Origin: Rhynochetos jubatus | Taxonomy: Eukaryota; Chordata; Aves; Eurypygiformes; Rhynochetidae | Direction of reading: 5' to 3' | DNA: 64,000 bases | Assembly (NCBI GenBank): GCA_027574665.1 | Contig: CM050653.1 | Span: forward strand, 43,970,118-44,034,117 | Shown here: positions 12,501 to 24,664 of the stretch, piece after piece | How positions within the stretch are numbered: position 1 is the first letter of the stretch | How the letters are laid out: each line of letters begins with the position of its first letter | Notes under the pieces: model-generated | What the model saw: only the letters and a program-made list of their open reading frames with translations | Databases searched by the model: none | Told to the model about the DNA's origin: nothing | Translations under genes and position numbers: made by a program

Positions 12501-13794
12501 GCACAGACATGCTTGCCAGTAGAGGGGGTATAGCTCAACCATTTCTCTTCCTAGAAGGGGCTGTCACAACAGAGCACAGTATGAAGAGGTAAACAAGAAA
12601 GCTGAGCAAATGTACATGCCTTTAGAAAGAGGAGCTGCAAGGGGAGAAGGCCTTCTGGAAATCAAAAGAAAAAAGTAGTAGGAAAATAAATATTAATTTC
12701 AAGCTCCTAGCAATTTAATATAAGCCAACCAAAAGACAGAAAAAAAATCACAAGTACCTTCAGTTGATTTCAGACTCAAACCTCTTCTGTTAAGTGTTTT
12801 ATCTCGACAGTGTACGTATCCTACTTATTTTGAATACAAAAATTTCGCATGTTAAAATTTCCAGGAATAAACCCAAGCATCATGTAATTCAATGAGTTAC
12901 TGCATTACAGCAAAATAAGATGCTGATGTATTCTCCTTGAGAAATGATGGGTAAAAAAGTTAATACCATTATGTGAGTCCAATCTAGTTGAACTGGAACA
13001 TTTGTATGACACTTTGCTATGTCCCCACTGGTAACAGCAAATTCTGGTGAGGAAATTTCCCTCCTAAAAAACTGAGCGCACCTCAAAACCAGACAGAAGA
13101 TGCATTTTATGTTAGAGAATTCCTGTCTGCCATCAAACCACCAGCAACTAGCAAAAGGAAATTTTTCAGGTTTCCATGAATATGCTTCGAGAATGTTGAC
13201 AAATATACGAGCTGTCATTAACAAGCAAGTTCTGGCTCCAACTACCAAACCGATCTCATTTAAGAGGCCTGGGGTTTTGAGTAACTATATTAGACATTTT
13301 TATGTGAAGACCTCACAAATACCTTTGAGGCCAAGGTGTGGTTGCCCAGCACTTCCCAAATTAGCCTATTAGGTCATGATTCAAGAAAGTTTTTTTTTAA
13401 TAACTGTTTAATTACTAACCCAAACGCACATGTGTTATTCTGACCTTCAAAGTCAGACTCTGGAAACGGTGGCACCCAACGCAGGAAACCCTTTTTGAGT
13501 ACGCTCCAGCCCACTAAGTGAAACATGCCTTGCAGATCGTGTCCACAAGGATGCCTGGTCACTTCTGAATTCTGCACAAGTTTTGTAACACTTCAGAGAA
13601 ATACCCACGTATTCTCAGACTCCAGATGTCATGTAGTTTAAGGTGAAATTTAACAACTGCTACAACATCTTAGAAAGTTAAAATGCTTTGTCATAGACCA
13701 GACCAATTCACGTTTAAAAGTCATAATACCCTGATGCCATATGTCAAGCTATTCCTATAATGAAAAAGTGAAATAAATTCTAATGCTGCATCTT
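9599..13794. other. AT-rich unique sequence, no gene seen
   Basis: Includes a six-unit CA run at about 9780-9791 and a CpG-denser patch at 10840-10975 listed separately. The largest open frame is 119 codons on the minus strand at 12889-13248, overlapped by a 90-codon plus-strand frame, and neither resembles a known protein. No transposon ends were recognised. Confidence 0.7.
10840..10975. other. CpG-denser patch in AT-rich surroundings
   Basis: About nine CpG dinucleotides fall within roughly 120 bases (for example AACGGG, GCCGTACCG, AGCGATCACGTG, CCCGTGG, TACGG), while neighbouring kilobases have very few. One is inside a CACGTG E-box core. It is too short for a CpG island. It could be a decayed GC-rich repeat or a small regulatory site, with no further support. 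Confidence 0.35.
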
Positions 13795-13840
13795 ACAGCC
13801 CATGGATTCAAATGGAGTTAAAGGGGTGTAATTCAGGAAA
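13795..13840. repeat. possible ancient sauropsid repeat fragment
   Basis: CCATGGATTCAAATGGAGTT followed by GGGGTGTAATTCAGG resembles the second arm of the same palindromic repeat seen at 9541 ('gacttcaatggagtta ... ggtgtaattgagg'). Weak, with several mismatches. Confidence 0.35.
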
Positions 13841-14954
13841 TCGTTAGCTCAACTGTGGCCACTCAGTTTCTATGACTAAAACTAGTATTCAATGGGTAAC
13901 CATGCATATCTGTTCTGTTCACGTAAATGTGGGTGGGTTTATACACATCAGTTTCGTGCATGTAATATAGGCACCTGTCAGCTAAAGAAACAACTCTAAG
14001 TGTACCTGCGCTACCTAGTTCACTGTATCTCTGTTAATGACGTTCAAGGTAATCCCAACAAGTGGTTCTTCTTACATGCCACACATGCATGGGATGACTG
14101 TCAACCCCAGTGATCCAGCGTACTTAGAAATAATCCTGCCCATAGGAGGGAGTCTGCCCGGTGTGCACTGCACAGCCGTTACCCAGCGGAAGGCTTACAG
14201 AACTCCAGTCTACTTCATCCTCAGCGAAACCAGAGGAAGAAAGAAAGAAAGAAAGACAGAAAGACAGAAACCGGACACAACGCTGCAGTACAGAACAGAA
14301 TTATTTACTTTCTCACATTAGGCTGAACAGACACAAGTCCTGCCTAAGCGACAATCTTAATCTCCCCAGTTGCTCCATTTTCCCTTTAATCTTTTGTAAT
14401 TGCAATACTCTCAGACAGTCCTTCTTGCCTCTAAACTGCACCTTGCAGCTCACATGCTACCCAGAAGGATTGGACAAAAAACAAAGGCAGAAGGCCCCAC
14501 TTTGCCCTGCAAAAGGTCACCCAATCTTCTGGACCTAAAATGTATATCCATATTAAATTCTTTTCAAGTGCTTGGAGGCTAATTATATAATTAATGGAAG
14601 GTCTGACATTAAATGAGTTAATTTTGTTCTCCACACTGCGAGTAACATCTAAACTTGAAATTTCCTCTCAAATCGTTAATTAATTTTTCTAATACAGACC
14701 GTAATTCTCCCAAGTGAGGGGAACCGGAGAGAAGCACGTTTGGAGCCCAGGGGCACCGCTGCCTAAAACTCCTGGGGTCAATCAATGCTGAACGCAGGAA
14801 CATCTTAGCTCTGCTGTAACTAAGGCATGGGGGAGAAACGTGGCCAGTTTGCTGCAAAAGATTTACGTGACAGTTTGTAGAAAAAACTGGGGGCAATCTG
14901 CTCAAAGGAAATGCTCTTGCTGTAGGGTCCCTGGCTGTATTCATACCAGTCTGG
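13841..14954. other. AT-rich unique sequence, no gene seen
   Basis: A GAAA/GACA microsatellite lies inside this stretch (14234-14270) and generates the lysine- and arginine-rich chance frames that cross it. Frames of 125 codons (plus, 14161-14538) and 108 codons (minus, 14618-14944) have no recognisable motif. Confidence 0.65.
14234..14270. repeat. (GAAA/GACA)n microsatellite
   Basis: AAGAAAGAAAGAAAGACAGA and its continuation form about nine imperfect tetranucleotide units, the last ones changing from GAAA to GACA. Confidence 0.9.
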
Positions 14955-15105
14955 ATTGAAACCTGAGATCTGGGTTCAGTTCCTGACTGTCACAGGCTCC
15001 TGGGTCATCAAACAGGGCAGAAGAGTCAATTAATTTCACTGTGTCTCATTTCCAGATGTAACATGAAGATATAAAGCTCCTTTATGACAGGGGTAGGAGA
15101 GGGAG
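14955..15105 (+). repeat. MIR-like CORE-SINE (ancient)
   Basis: The order of elements follows the MIR consensus as I remember it: GATCTGGGTTCAGTTCCTGACT, then a short deletion-rich middle, then TCAATTAATTTCACTGTGTC, TCATTTCCAGATGTAACATG, and a purine-rich tail. MIR elements are tRNA-derived SINEs mobilised before the amniote radiation. This copy is plus-oriented and heavily diverged, without a recognisable tRNA head. Confidence 0.6.
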
Positions 15106-15220
15106 AACAATCATGAAAGTATTTAAGAATGAGTAACTAAAATCCTTTCCTAACACCAAGTTAACACACTGCCAGAAAAAACCCAAACCTCTTAATTCAT
15201 TAAAGGACAAAATAAATCAG

Positions 15221-15239
15221 TGTATATATATATATATAT
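15221..15239. repeat. (TA)n microsatellite
   Basis: TGTATATATATATATATAT forms about nine TA units. Confidence 0.9.
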
Positions 15240-16790
15240 TTTGCCAGCAAAGCTATCTGGTTTATTGAAAAAAAAAAATATTTTTAGTTTTTAAAAAAAT
15301 TAATGAATGGCAAATTTCACCCCGTTCTGCTCACACAGGCTTCAGTTTCTTGAGTATCTTCACCTTATTTACTGCTACTGAGAGCAGCAGTCCTGCCCTC
15401 CCCGTTGTCAGTGATTGTGTGCTCCAGCTCCCTTGTTTGTGCTGGCATCAGTGCTTGGGCAGCTGTGCAGCCGGACTGAAAATTAATCTGAGCACAGAAA
15501 AAAAGGGTATTTTTTTTCAGCTGAAGCAGCTCCCTGAACTGACAAGCCCTGTGCTGACAGAGAGGGGCAGCAATGAATGGCTGAAGGATAAAGCAGAGGG
15601 AGGGGCAGCCTCTTTCAGTGACCCCAGAGATTTAAATAGGCTTAAATCAATCATGAAATCACTTCCTCAGCCTCATCCCCACTGGCCAGAGGATCCTTTT
15701 ATATCTCTTTTTTCTGAGGGGGAGAGCATCTTTGCACAGACAGAAGGCTAACAAGCTACTTCCCACAGATAGTATCTGCGCATACATAGGAAATGCAAAG
15801 CTGTTCAAGACGATCTGGCCTGGAAAAAAAGAGAGGTAAGTGCCACTGCAGTTACCATGGGACAGACTGGCCATGGCCAGCCACCACCACAGCACTCCAT
15901 GTGCTGGGCTTATGTCCCTTTCGGGAACATGCGTTTTTACTTAGCAGAAAATATATGACAACTCAGTATTTTAAGTCTCCAAACAATGTTAGGGAAAGAT
16001 TTATTTGACTCAAATTAATGTAGTAAAAGAGATGATAGAAGTGATTTATTTAGGGGAAAAAAAAAGTTTTCAGTCCATACAAAATAACTTGTCCAGGGAA
16101 ATAGGGAAACATTCTGAAATCAACAATCTAAATATTCCTACAAGGGATCCCCAGTATTAAAATTAAAGCACTTCTAGCATTTTTCCCAACTATGCATCTT
16201 TGACAGAGTACTGATTTTAATACAAATCCTAAGGCCATTTGGATAATCTCATACTGTATTTTGAAAATAATTACTTTTCATAAAATTCAATTTGGTAATA
16301 AATGTTTGGTCCTAGATAAAATTTTGTTTCTCAGGCTCTGGTGAGAACTTAAAGAAAGGGTTTCTAGTGACATTAGCTGCATAGTCTTCGCAGATTTATG
16401 AAATATTTTGCAACAGAAATGTTGTAGGAAATAGAGCATCATTTTGTTGAAAGTCGAAACATAATTCAGTAATATCCTCAACTTTAATTTTTTATGATGT
16501 CAATACCACATTGATACTTCAGTCGTGTTTTGATTACATATCTAATCCTCTTTTATGAGCAGCTTAAAAATAACAGAATAAGAAAAATGTCTTCATGTGA
16601 TTTAAAAACACTGACAACTGAAATGAATCTACTGTGTAGTCATGCTTAAACCAATTAAATAAACCCAGATCTTAGGAAAGTTCTCTAATTATACTTCAAT
16701 TATTACCCAAGCTTTAAAAAAATACAGAAAGAAAAAAAAGCTTAAAGTTATCAGGTGTCTCATCTTCCTTGTTATTACTTCGAATATGCA

Positions 16791-16822
16791 ATGTTAAAAG
16801 ACATCATATGTTAAAAGACACC
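16791..16822. repeat. 17-bp-period tandem duplication
   Basis: ATGTTAAAAGACATC is repeated 17 bases later as ATGTTAAAAGACACC (one mismatch in 15), with an AT spacer. It is likely a replication-slippage duplication. Confidence 0.8.
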
Positions 16823-17219
16823 AATAATGAGTTCTTCATTTATGCCAAGTGAGCCGATCATTTTCTTAGGATGAAAGTATTTTGCTGAGCACTAACACTT
16901 ACTTAAATAGAAATACTCACAATCTTCTTCTCCAGCTAATTAAAAGCACTCGGTCTGATTAAACATGAATCTGAACAATGCTTTCCATCCATATCCCTTC
17001 CTATTTCATTATAAATCAGTGCTCCTGAGTGAGCTGAGGCTCTTGTTTTAAGTACTGTCCCTACACTAATTTTATTTTTATTATTTTAAGAGTTCTTAAA
17101 AATATTAGTTCAAGCGAAACAGGAAGGTGTGAAGTCTACGCATGAAGGCCTAACAGATGTTTGCCAGTTTATTGTTCCTAACACTTTAATGAATGACCAC
17201 TTCCACAAAATCACATAGA

Positions 17220-17720
17220 TACCACTTTGCACTGTCGCGGAACGGTCACATGGGCCATTTGGTAATTGGGAAGAAATTAGCTGACTCCCTCCACAACATG
17301 TGTGTTCTTCTTAGACCTCGCACCGGAACCCGTCCTTAGGCTCAGGGCCTCGGGACAAGTTACAGAAGATATACAGAGATAGAAGGACAGACAGCAAGCT
17401 CTTCATACACGGTGCTTCATGGTCCCTAAGTCGATGGTCTTCCAGTGGCGATGGCCCCATGACAACCACCCTGGCTGCCTGGCAACTAGGGATGAGTGTT
17501 AGTTTTCATCTGGTGCTTGTGACTTTCCCCATGACACAACACAGGCTCTGAGGGTGTTGGCAGTGGGCAAGCTGGCCTCCCCACCCCAGCAGCCCTGGGC
17601 TGGTGGCCAGTGACCAGGTGGACAGCTCTGCTTTGCCTCCTCCTCTCTCTGCATCTCTAACCACTGGGCTCAGCAGTAGCTGGAAGGTTTTAGGAGCCTT
17701 TGAATGGCTCTCGTCAGGCA
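17220..17720. other. GC-richer block, unidentified
   Basis: This block has distinctly higher GC than its flanks and a cluster of CpGs at 17232-17450 (TCGCGG, CTCGCACCGG, CCTCGGG, GTCGATGG, GGCGATGG). No long open frame crosses it and no LTR or SINE signature was recognised. Possible readings are an old transposable element fragment, a non-coding exon or a regulatory block. I cannot choose between them. Confidence 0.4.
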
Positions 17721-20369
17721 GTTGTTTCTACAAACCAGGCTGGTAATCTGGCAGACCACAAGCAACTTTCCTGTAATTAATAGTAACTGGAAGACTAGAC
17801 TGTGCTCTAAACCAGAAAACTAAAGGATATTAAAACAAAGACACCCCCCTGCCCCGTAGCCCCTCTCTATCATGAGTATCAGAATAGGGCTGAGGCGAAC
17901 ACGGTTTATTTAACATACCACCTACACTTTTCCCATTGTTATGATACAAATTCACTTGTTTAACTTTCTTAGCCATAAAAAAACCAAACAAACCCTGCCA
18001 CAAAGCCCAGCATTGCTATTTAAACTATCAATAAGCCCAGCTTTTAAAACAGTTTTGTTTCAGCTGGCAGTGTTTGTAAACACTTCTGAGAGTCCTAATT
18101 CATTATCCTAATGTAAAAACAAAAATGTTTTTAAAAATCTTGTTTTAAATTGTTTTGAATGTTACCACAGCAAATACTTGAATAGGTGACTAGTAAAAGC
18201 CAGAATAAGACTTTGCTGCACCTTTTATTACTTGCTATACACCATTTGCTGTTAAATTTATAGTACAATGAAAAACCTTTATGTTAAAATCCAAAGAATT
18301 AGGCATGCACTGTATTTCCAAAGGAACTCCTAGTCCACATGAAGGAAACACCACACCACCAATTTAGCTCTCTGCAAAAATAGATGTCTAAAGATTGTGG
18401 CCTGTTAACGAAATCTTGTTTATTTTTGCTCGTGGAGCTCCCATTCACATTATGCAGCCTGAGAGTAGATTGAGACACACATCCAAGAAATAGGATAATT
18501 ATTACTTTTCATAAAAGACAGAAAGCATAGCTCTAAGATTACCTTCTAAAATGCCTCCAGCTACCTGAATTCAGAGTAACACCTTCACAAGGGTAGAAGG
18601 TAACATCTCATGGTATCAGAGGGTGGGAGGGAAAGACAGGAGTTTAAAGGAAAACAGCAGCTCCTCCTTTTTGAATTTGCAGCCTAAAAAAGTTGGAGGT
18701 AATTGTACAACTACCAGACCATGTTTAATCTTTGAAAGAACATTTGACAGATCAAACACAGAAGCTGTAAATTACCAGTAATGGCAGTAATATTTTCATT
18801 TAACTATCAGTATATCAAACCACGAACTCACTAAACACAATAACAACTTGAAGATAGGAATCTAAGGAGACTCAGCCTGTATATTTATTTGGTTCCCAGG
18901 TACACTGTTAAGCTGGAAGAGACAAATATGTTTGGTTTTCTCAGCAATAACAGAGATATAAAAAGAGGTTTATGTAAGAACTAAAACACTAGAGTGCCAA
19001 AAAATATTACATTTCCCAAACACTGCAGGTACAGGGCCAGGTGCAAAAGAGCTTTTTGAGCTGGAACACCCATGTGAAGCGAATGGCTGAGGGTTACTTC
19101 AGTGCAGCTACCGAAACACGAGGGCAGTCTGCCTGGCTGATCACAACCCTGAGGAAAGAATGGGACCACGTGAAATACTGAGATGAGTAGCTCTGGGACA
19201 CCTGGCTCCATCTTCTGTACCACGGGGAGCACCCGTTGGTCTACTACTGGTATTCAGAACCTGGGATGTGAGCTTGGTATTTTTGAGAGTTTGCTGGCAT
19301 CATTTGTAAGCCAGGGAGTTGAACTGGTTCATACCTGAGAATTCTTCCCATGCAATGAATTTACTCACGTGTGCATTATTTTGGTACCAAGGCATTTCTG
19401 CTTGGAAAAGGCTTAGTAAGCACATAACTGTAGGGCTTTATTGATACGTTTAGCACTGTAGTTATTCCCTTTGCTAAAGCAAAAAAGTACACAAACATAA
19501 GGAAGCTCTGTATCAGTATAAGTGAATGCCATGATGGCAACTGCTTTAAATACATGTAAGGATGTAATTAAAGTGATAACATTTTATAATGTAAACAACG
19601 CAAAAACAACCAATGATAAGCAGCCATAATTTAGGCTGTAACAAAAATAATAAAAACAGGCAGTAAACCCATGTGCTGTTTAAATTACAACTGCTTTCTG
19701 TTTTTCCTGATGGTGAAGCACTTCATACAAATATTGCACTTTCAGTGCTCAGTGTTAAAGCCTACAAGGGAAAAATCAAGACTATACAGCAACCTGATTT
19801 TATACTTCCCTCTTTTTTTCTCTCCCATGAAGTCTCTTTGTGAAAGCAGTATTCTCTAAAATTGCTTCACATCAATCAGAGCCCACGGTTTGCAACCTAT
19901 ACATCACTTCCTTTTCAAGGCATGACGGCTGTAACTTTTTTTAGATCTTTAACACTGCACTACACATCTACAAAGTCTACATTATTATCTAACCGAACAC
20001 CATGTCCATTTTTAATGGATGGGCAAACACCTCTCTTGTCTGTTTTCTTCTTATGATATACACAGTGCCACATACAGCTTGGGGCTAGCTTGTTACAGAG
20101 TGACCGGGGATGTTCTCTGCAGCAGCAACACATTAGCATATGTTTGGTGTTAAATGTACGAAGGGATTTGGGTCCAGCAACACTGAGGGTCATTGCTTCT
20201 CAACCTAAACGCCTGGCATCCAGAACAAGCTGCTGGGGACCGGGTTAGGTGCCTGAGGTCCCTGCCTGTGGGAGAACTGGATGCCTCGGAAAGGAATTTG
20301 GAGCAGACAGTAAGGCTGAGCTGGGAGCTGTCGAAACTAGCCAAGAGAAACACTAAAGGAAGGGTGTGC
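17721..20369. other. AT-rich unique sequence, no gene seen
   Basis: Includes a short C-run at 17843-17849 and ordinary AT-rich DNA. The part at 18979-19260 is somewhat GC-richer, with an 83-codon minus-strand frame, and resembles nothing I know. 20180-20369, just before the LTR, is GC-rich and might be the outer part of that element. Confidence 0.6.
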
Positions 20370-21109
20370 CTCAAATTCTTCTCCTTTTGCAGCTTAGGTA
20401 TCTTTTTATGGCCTGCAAGGCAGTGCCTATGCCAGATAGGGCTTTAAAATCCCAGTGGAGCAGAGACCAGTCTGCAGTCTGGGAGGGCCCCATGCTGAAG
20501 CAGGGGGATGTTCCTGAAGAAGCCCCTGACTCCGTGGGAAGCCCATGCTGGAGCAGGCTGTTCCTGAAGGACTGCACCACATGGAAGGGACCTATGCCGG
20601 AGCAATTCGTAAAGACCTGCAGCCCGTGGGAAGGACTCACGTTGGAAGAGTGGGTGGAGGACTGTGTCCTGTGTGAGGGACCCTGTGCTGGAGCAGGGGC
20701 AGAGTGTGAGGACCCCTCCCCTTGAGGAGGAAGGGGCGGCAGAGACAATGTGTGATGGACTGACCACAAACCCCATTCCCGTCCCCCTGTGCTGCTGTAG
20801 GGGAGGAGGTAGAGAAATGGGGAGCAAAGCTGAGCCCGGGAAGAAGGGAGAGGTGGGGGGAAGGTGTTTAAGATCTGGTTTTGGCTCGCATTGTCCTACT
20901 CTGATTTGATGGGTAACAAACTAAATTGAATTTTCTTCTCAAAGTGAAGCCTGCTTTGCCCATGACCACTATGGGTGAGTGATCCCTCCCTGTCCTTGTC
21001 TCAACCCACGGGCCTCTCCTGATAATTTCTCCTTCCCATCCCACTGCGGGGAGGAGTGAGTGGCAGGCCATGTGGGGCTTTAGTTGACAGCTGGGGCCAA
21101 ACCACATCA
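20370..21109 (+). mobile_element. avian endogenous retrovirus LTR (solo)
   Basis: Long terminal repeat without any adjoining gag, pol or env sequence. Supporting blocks, in order, match an LTR family widespread in birds as I recall it: a tandem-repeat zone (20490-20712); GAGGAGGAAGGGGCGGCAGA near 20725; the GGGAGGAGGTAGAGAAATGG block near 20800; GGGAGAGGTGGGGGGAAGG near 20848; a decayed polyadenylation region at 20913-20929 (AACAAACTAAATT where the family has AATAAATTAAATT); then TCTCAACCCACGG near 21000; and the right edge CCAAACCACATCA ending at 21109, with the terminal CA expected of an LTR. The left edge is uncertain by up to 200 bases and no target-site duplication was confirmed. Because the polyadenylation region is mutated, transcriptional activity is unlikely. 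Confidence 0.8.
20490..20712 (+). repeat. degenerate 43-53 bp minisatellite inside the LTR
   Basis: Units start with variants of CCCATGCTGGAGCAGG: 20490 (CCATGCTGAAGCAGG), 20542, 20591 (CCTATGCCGGAGCA), 20638 (CACGTTGGAAGAG) and 20681 (CCCTGTGCTGGAGCAGG). Each continues through a 'ctgaaggactgcacc ... gtggaaggga' part. The spacing shrinks from about 53 to 43 bases. The repeats open several long frames on both strands (up to 132 codons), which are products of the repeat composition and not genes. Confidence 0.8.
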
Positions 21110-21379
21110 GGTTCAAACCTACACTTCTCACTTCCCAGCAGAATGTTTCAACTCTATTATACTGGGAAAAAAACAGGGGTGGGAGAGAGTGAACTGTGCC
21201 AGTACTGCAGTGAAGGCAATTTACTTTGTTAAAGCAAAAGGTAGTTTATGGCAGACTGTTGCTTTTTGGACATAAGACCAAAGTCTATTGCTTTTTAGAT
21301 TATATTACCCATTACTCTCATACTCCTATTCCCTTGGTATGTGAGAGTCTCTTGGGATTCATCACACTTCTATTTAAAT

Positions 21380-21860
21380 TACAGGGACACACTGCTTAGC
21401 AGTGTCATTCAATTAGTTCTCCACTTAATAAATAACTGTGTATAATTGAATATCTTTGTAAGTATTAAACATAGAATATAGTCATTGTTAAAATTTAAAA
21501 TCTTTAGTTATATGCTTGGAGGCAGTGAATGGCATTGTTCACATTAAAATAAAATCAAGGGATTACAACACGGAATGCTTATGTTTAGAAATGGATCATT
21601 TGCCATTTCAGAAAATAGATAATTTACAAAGTTTAAAATAAAATGCATGATTGCATTGTTCTAAGCATTCAGGGAGTGAACAAAAGGCTTCTGCTTTCTT
21701 ATCAGCATCAATTATGGCATGAGTATGAATAATATGAATTGTGACTGAATTATTACTAACCATTTTTGCATAAATTTCCACTTTCACTTCACCAATAAAA
21801 CATTTTTAGAAAAAATAAAACTATAATTCTTCTGAAAGCCATAAAGAAAAACCATGGAGC
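21380..21860. promoter_or_regulatory. possible conserved non-coding element
   Basis: Very AT-rich, repeat-free sequence packed with homeodomain and POU-type words (CAATTAG, ATAATTG, AAAATGCATGATTGCAT, ATTATTACTAA, TTTGCATAAAT). This texture is typical of vertebrate developmental enhancers, but AT-richness alone produces such words. The call is inference only and depends on cross-species alignment. Confidence 0.25.
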
Positions 21861-24646
21861 TTGATCTGTGGCAATTATTAAGAAGATACAGATGATCTCT
21901 GTATCCCTAACAGTTAGAGCTAATAACACTACTGGGTTGTATTTCCCAGCCTTTATCCCCCACGCAGAAGGTCTTCACCTCAGATTTTATGAAACCAGAT
22001 TTGGGACAAATGTTTTCTTCTGCATTATCTTAAGATAGCCCTTGTTACGCTTTCGAGATAGTCAGAATCTGGGGACCAGGTCTGCCACACAAACTGGGTG
22101 CCAGCTGGATGTGTTTGCTCTTTCAAGAAGGCACAGTAGGTGCAGAAAAAGAAGCTGGCTTGCTTTCCGCATCTGTTACAGGGATATACCCAGCTACACG
22201 GAAAACTGAATAGGATCTGGTGGGAGGACAGAAATTGTGGTGTTAAGTGTGTGTGAGACATAACCAGGCTGGGCATTGCAGCCTATTGATGTAGGTGACA
22301 GGGGAAGAGTGATCAATCCTGTGTGTTAATTATGGAGCCAGCAGATCACTGAGCAGCTCGTATTTCTTTTGTCTGGAAGGTGACTCCAAACAGTGACAGC
22401 AAAAGATGATTACCATATAAACACTACATTTCCATACCTTTCAAACATAAGCCTTCATTTGGACAAGGAAAAAGATGAGATTAAAAGAAACTTGCACTTA
22501 AAGCATATGATAACCAGTCATCCAGAAAAAAAAATGTTTGATTGCATGTATTGTGTTACTGAAGTGCTCTTTGGAGGCAGATGAGATTAAACGTGTGTTT
22601 AAATATGTCAAACGCATTCAAGGAATATTTTAAACAGCAATTGCACACCGAGACATCATAAGGGATGGGCTCATGGGACCCTAGACTTGGGCCCTCATTT
22701 CAAAAAGGGATACACTGAGAGGCTGGACTCCAGGCTGCATAAATCGCTCCACACATGCACGTGTGGGGACCAGGGACTGTAGCACAGCTATTCTGCTATA
22801 TATTCAAGCTAAAATATTGGTTTTTTCCCCAAAGTTATTGAACACAACGAAAGATCCCACAGAATGCAGGAGAAAGCAACCTAATACCGTGTTTGATAAT
22901 GATTTCTTTCCATGTTTGTGCAGTTATCTAAGTATCACCTTTTGTGAGGTTTGCTTTAGGAGCATCTGGATTGGTACAAAGTTTTTTAGTTTTTCTGTTC
23001 TCTGATGTTTATAATTTTTGTCATGTATCAAAAGGACTACTGATGCAATAAATCATTAAACAAAATTTAATGAAGGACAATGCAGATGTTTAACTGTAAA
23101 CACCTGCAATAAATCTTTCAAGGAACCCTGGAAAATAGGGGACACAGAGATTTATCAGGGTCTTGCAGAACCATCTTCACTTGAATAAAACTAAGTGAAG
23201 CATAAAGGAAAGATTTGAAAGACAAAAAACCTGTGCTATTATTACAAGGAGGAGTTCTTTTCTATCACACAAAACCAAGTGACAAGTGTAAGCCAGGCTT
23301 CCTGCATTACTCAAATGAAAACAATAGGTTGCACGGTTACTTAATCACTTTCTGAAAAATTTTATATGAAAGCTCCGAATTTCTTTATGCCACACAAAAG
23401 CATAAAGCAGCCTAGGTGAACATTCAGACTTTGGGCACTCCCTCTAGAAATTAAGTGAACTGTGTTAAGATGAAAACAGAGCCCTGCCCAGTAATAATGC
23501 CTGAAGGTGGTGCATAAACAATGCCAACCTACCGAGAGAGAAAAAAAATCAGCGTCTAAGAAACTTGCAGAAGACGAGGAAGAAGCTGATTATGGAGAGG
23601 TGTTTTACAGTCCTGTTTTACAACCCAACAAGGACACTAGAAGGAATGCCTGGTGATTGGAATAACTGCATAAACAAACACACTGATAATCAATTTTACA
23701 GATAACTCAGTGTGGCTTTCCTAGGGAATTCAGTTGTTTCGAAAACTTACAGTGTGGCAGATGGCTGTAGGATGTTCTCCTTTACAGACCTTTACTATCA
23801 AATGTGTAGTTAAAATATAACCAATTTATTCTAGACCCTTTATTTCAGTGGATCTGCACTCGAGTTAGATGGATTACCCTCGAGCATCCAGAGGTAGTGA
23901 CACGGCGTCTTACCACCCAGAGCACTGCCCCCATGCACCTGGGCTCTACGGCATTATTCAAAATGAAACACATACTTCTAAGCTGCCTCGTGGTCAGCTG
24001 TTCTGTATGACATTTGCCTTCTGAGTATGGCTTCCCCGTTGTCTTACCATGCCCGTGCAGTTTGCTGCAGACTTGCTCATTCGCACTGCGTAAATTTGTG
24101 GACTTAATTTCTCAGTCGGAGTGTTCTTTCCTTTGTAAACGTAGTGCAAAACACATGCTATATGTATATAATACCTTTGTTTTGAATAGCCTTTACTAAT
24201 CTTAAAAACAACCGCACCAAACTTCCTCAACACTGTTTTCTATTACGGACACCATGCCATACCAAGATGCAATTTGGGAGGTTTTTATATCCATTTTTTT
24301 CCCCATAACTTTTTTTACTGTAATGCTCAATAAATACTTAAGTGCCAGCATGAAGTGGATTATTGTTAACATGTTGCAGGAAAATTGCACAGTGCTAAAG
24401 CTTGCAATAAAAATAAGCAGAACGCCCACTGTTAATACACTGTAGTTAAGTGTATTAGCTGTTTTCAAAAGCATTAACTCCCACACAAATAGCAATGCTA
24501 TTTTGTCCAATACATTATTATCAGACAGTGAAAATCAGTTGGGGACTATCTAAAGCCTTTATGCCCATATGTATTAAAACAAGATTGTTTCACAAAATTA
24601 AGAAATTGTGTGGGGACAGCACTTAAGGTTTTACTAGGTGTAAACA

Positions 24647-24664
24647 AATAATAATAATAAAAAA
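24647..24664. repeat. (AAT)n microsatellite
   Basis: AATAATAATAATAAAAAA, about four clean trinucleotide units leading into an A-run. Confidence 0.75.

Larger units (their letters stand above)
15106..17219. other. AT-rich unique sequence, no gene seen
   Basis: Holds a TA dinucleotide run (15221-15239), A-runs near 15267 and 16050, and a short tandem duplication (16791-16822). A 133-codon open frame on the plus strand at 15350-15751 is the largest. It has no motif, and its middle is opposed by an antisense frame. The stretch 16900-17050 is AT-rich with homeodomain-type ATTA words but nothing decisive. Confidence 0.65.

Noticed and set aside
15350-15751. 133-codon plus-strand open frame as a gene
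   Set aside because: The translation looks random, has no recognisable domain, and an opposing frame covers its end.
18979-19260. GC-richer patch with an 83-codon frame as an exon or old repeat
   Set aside because: Faint similarity to the palindromic repeat core was seen but did not hold over more than about 30 bases.
20366-20827. Plus- and minus-strand frames of 119-132 codons as proteins
   Set aside because: They are explained by the tandem repeats and high GC of the LTR.
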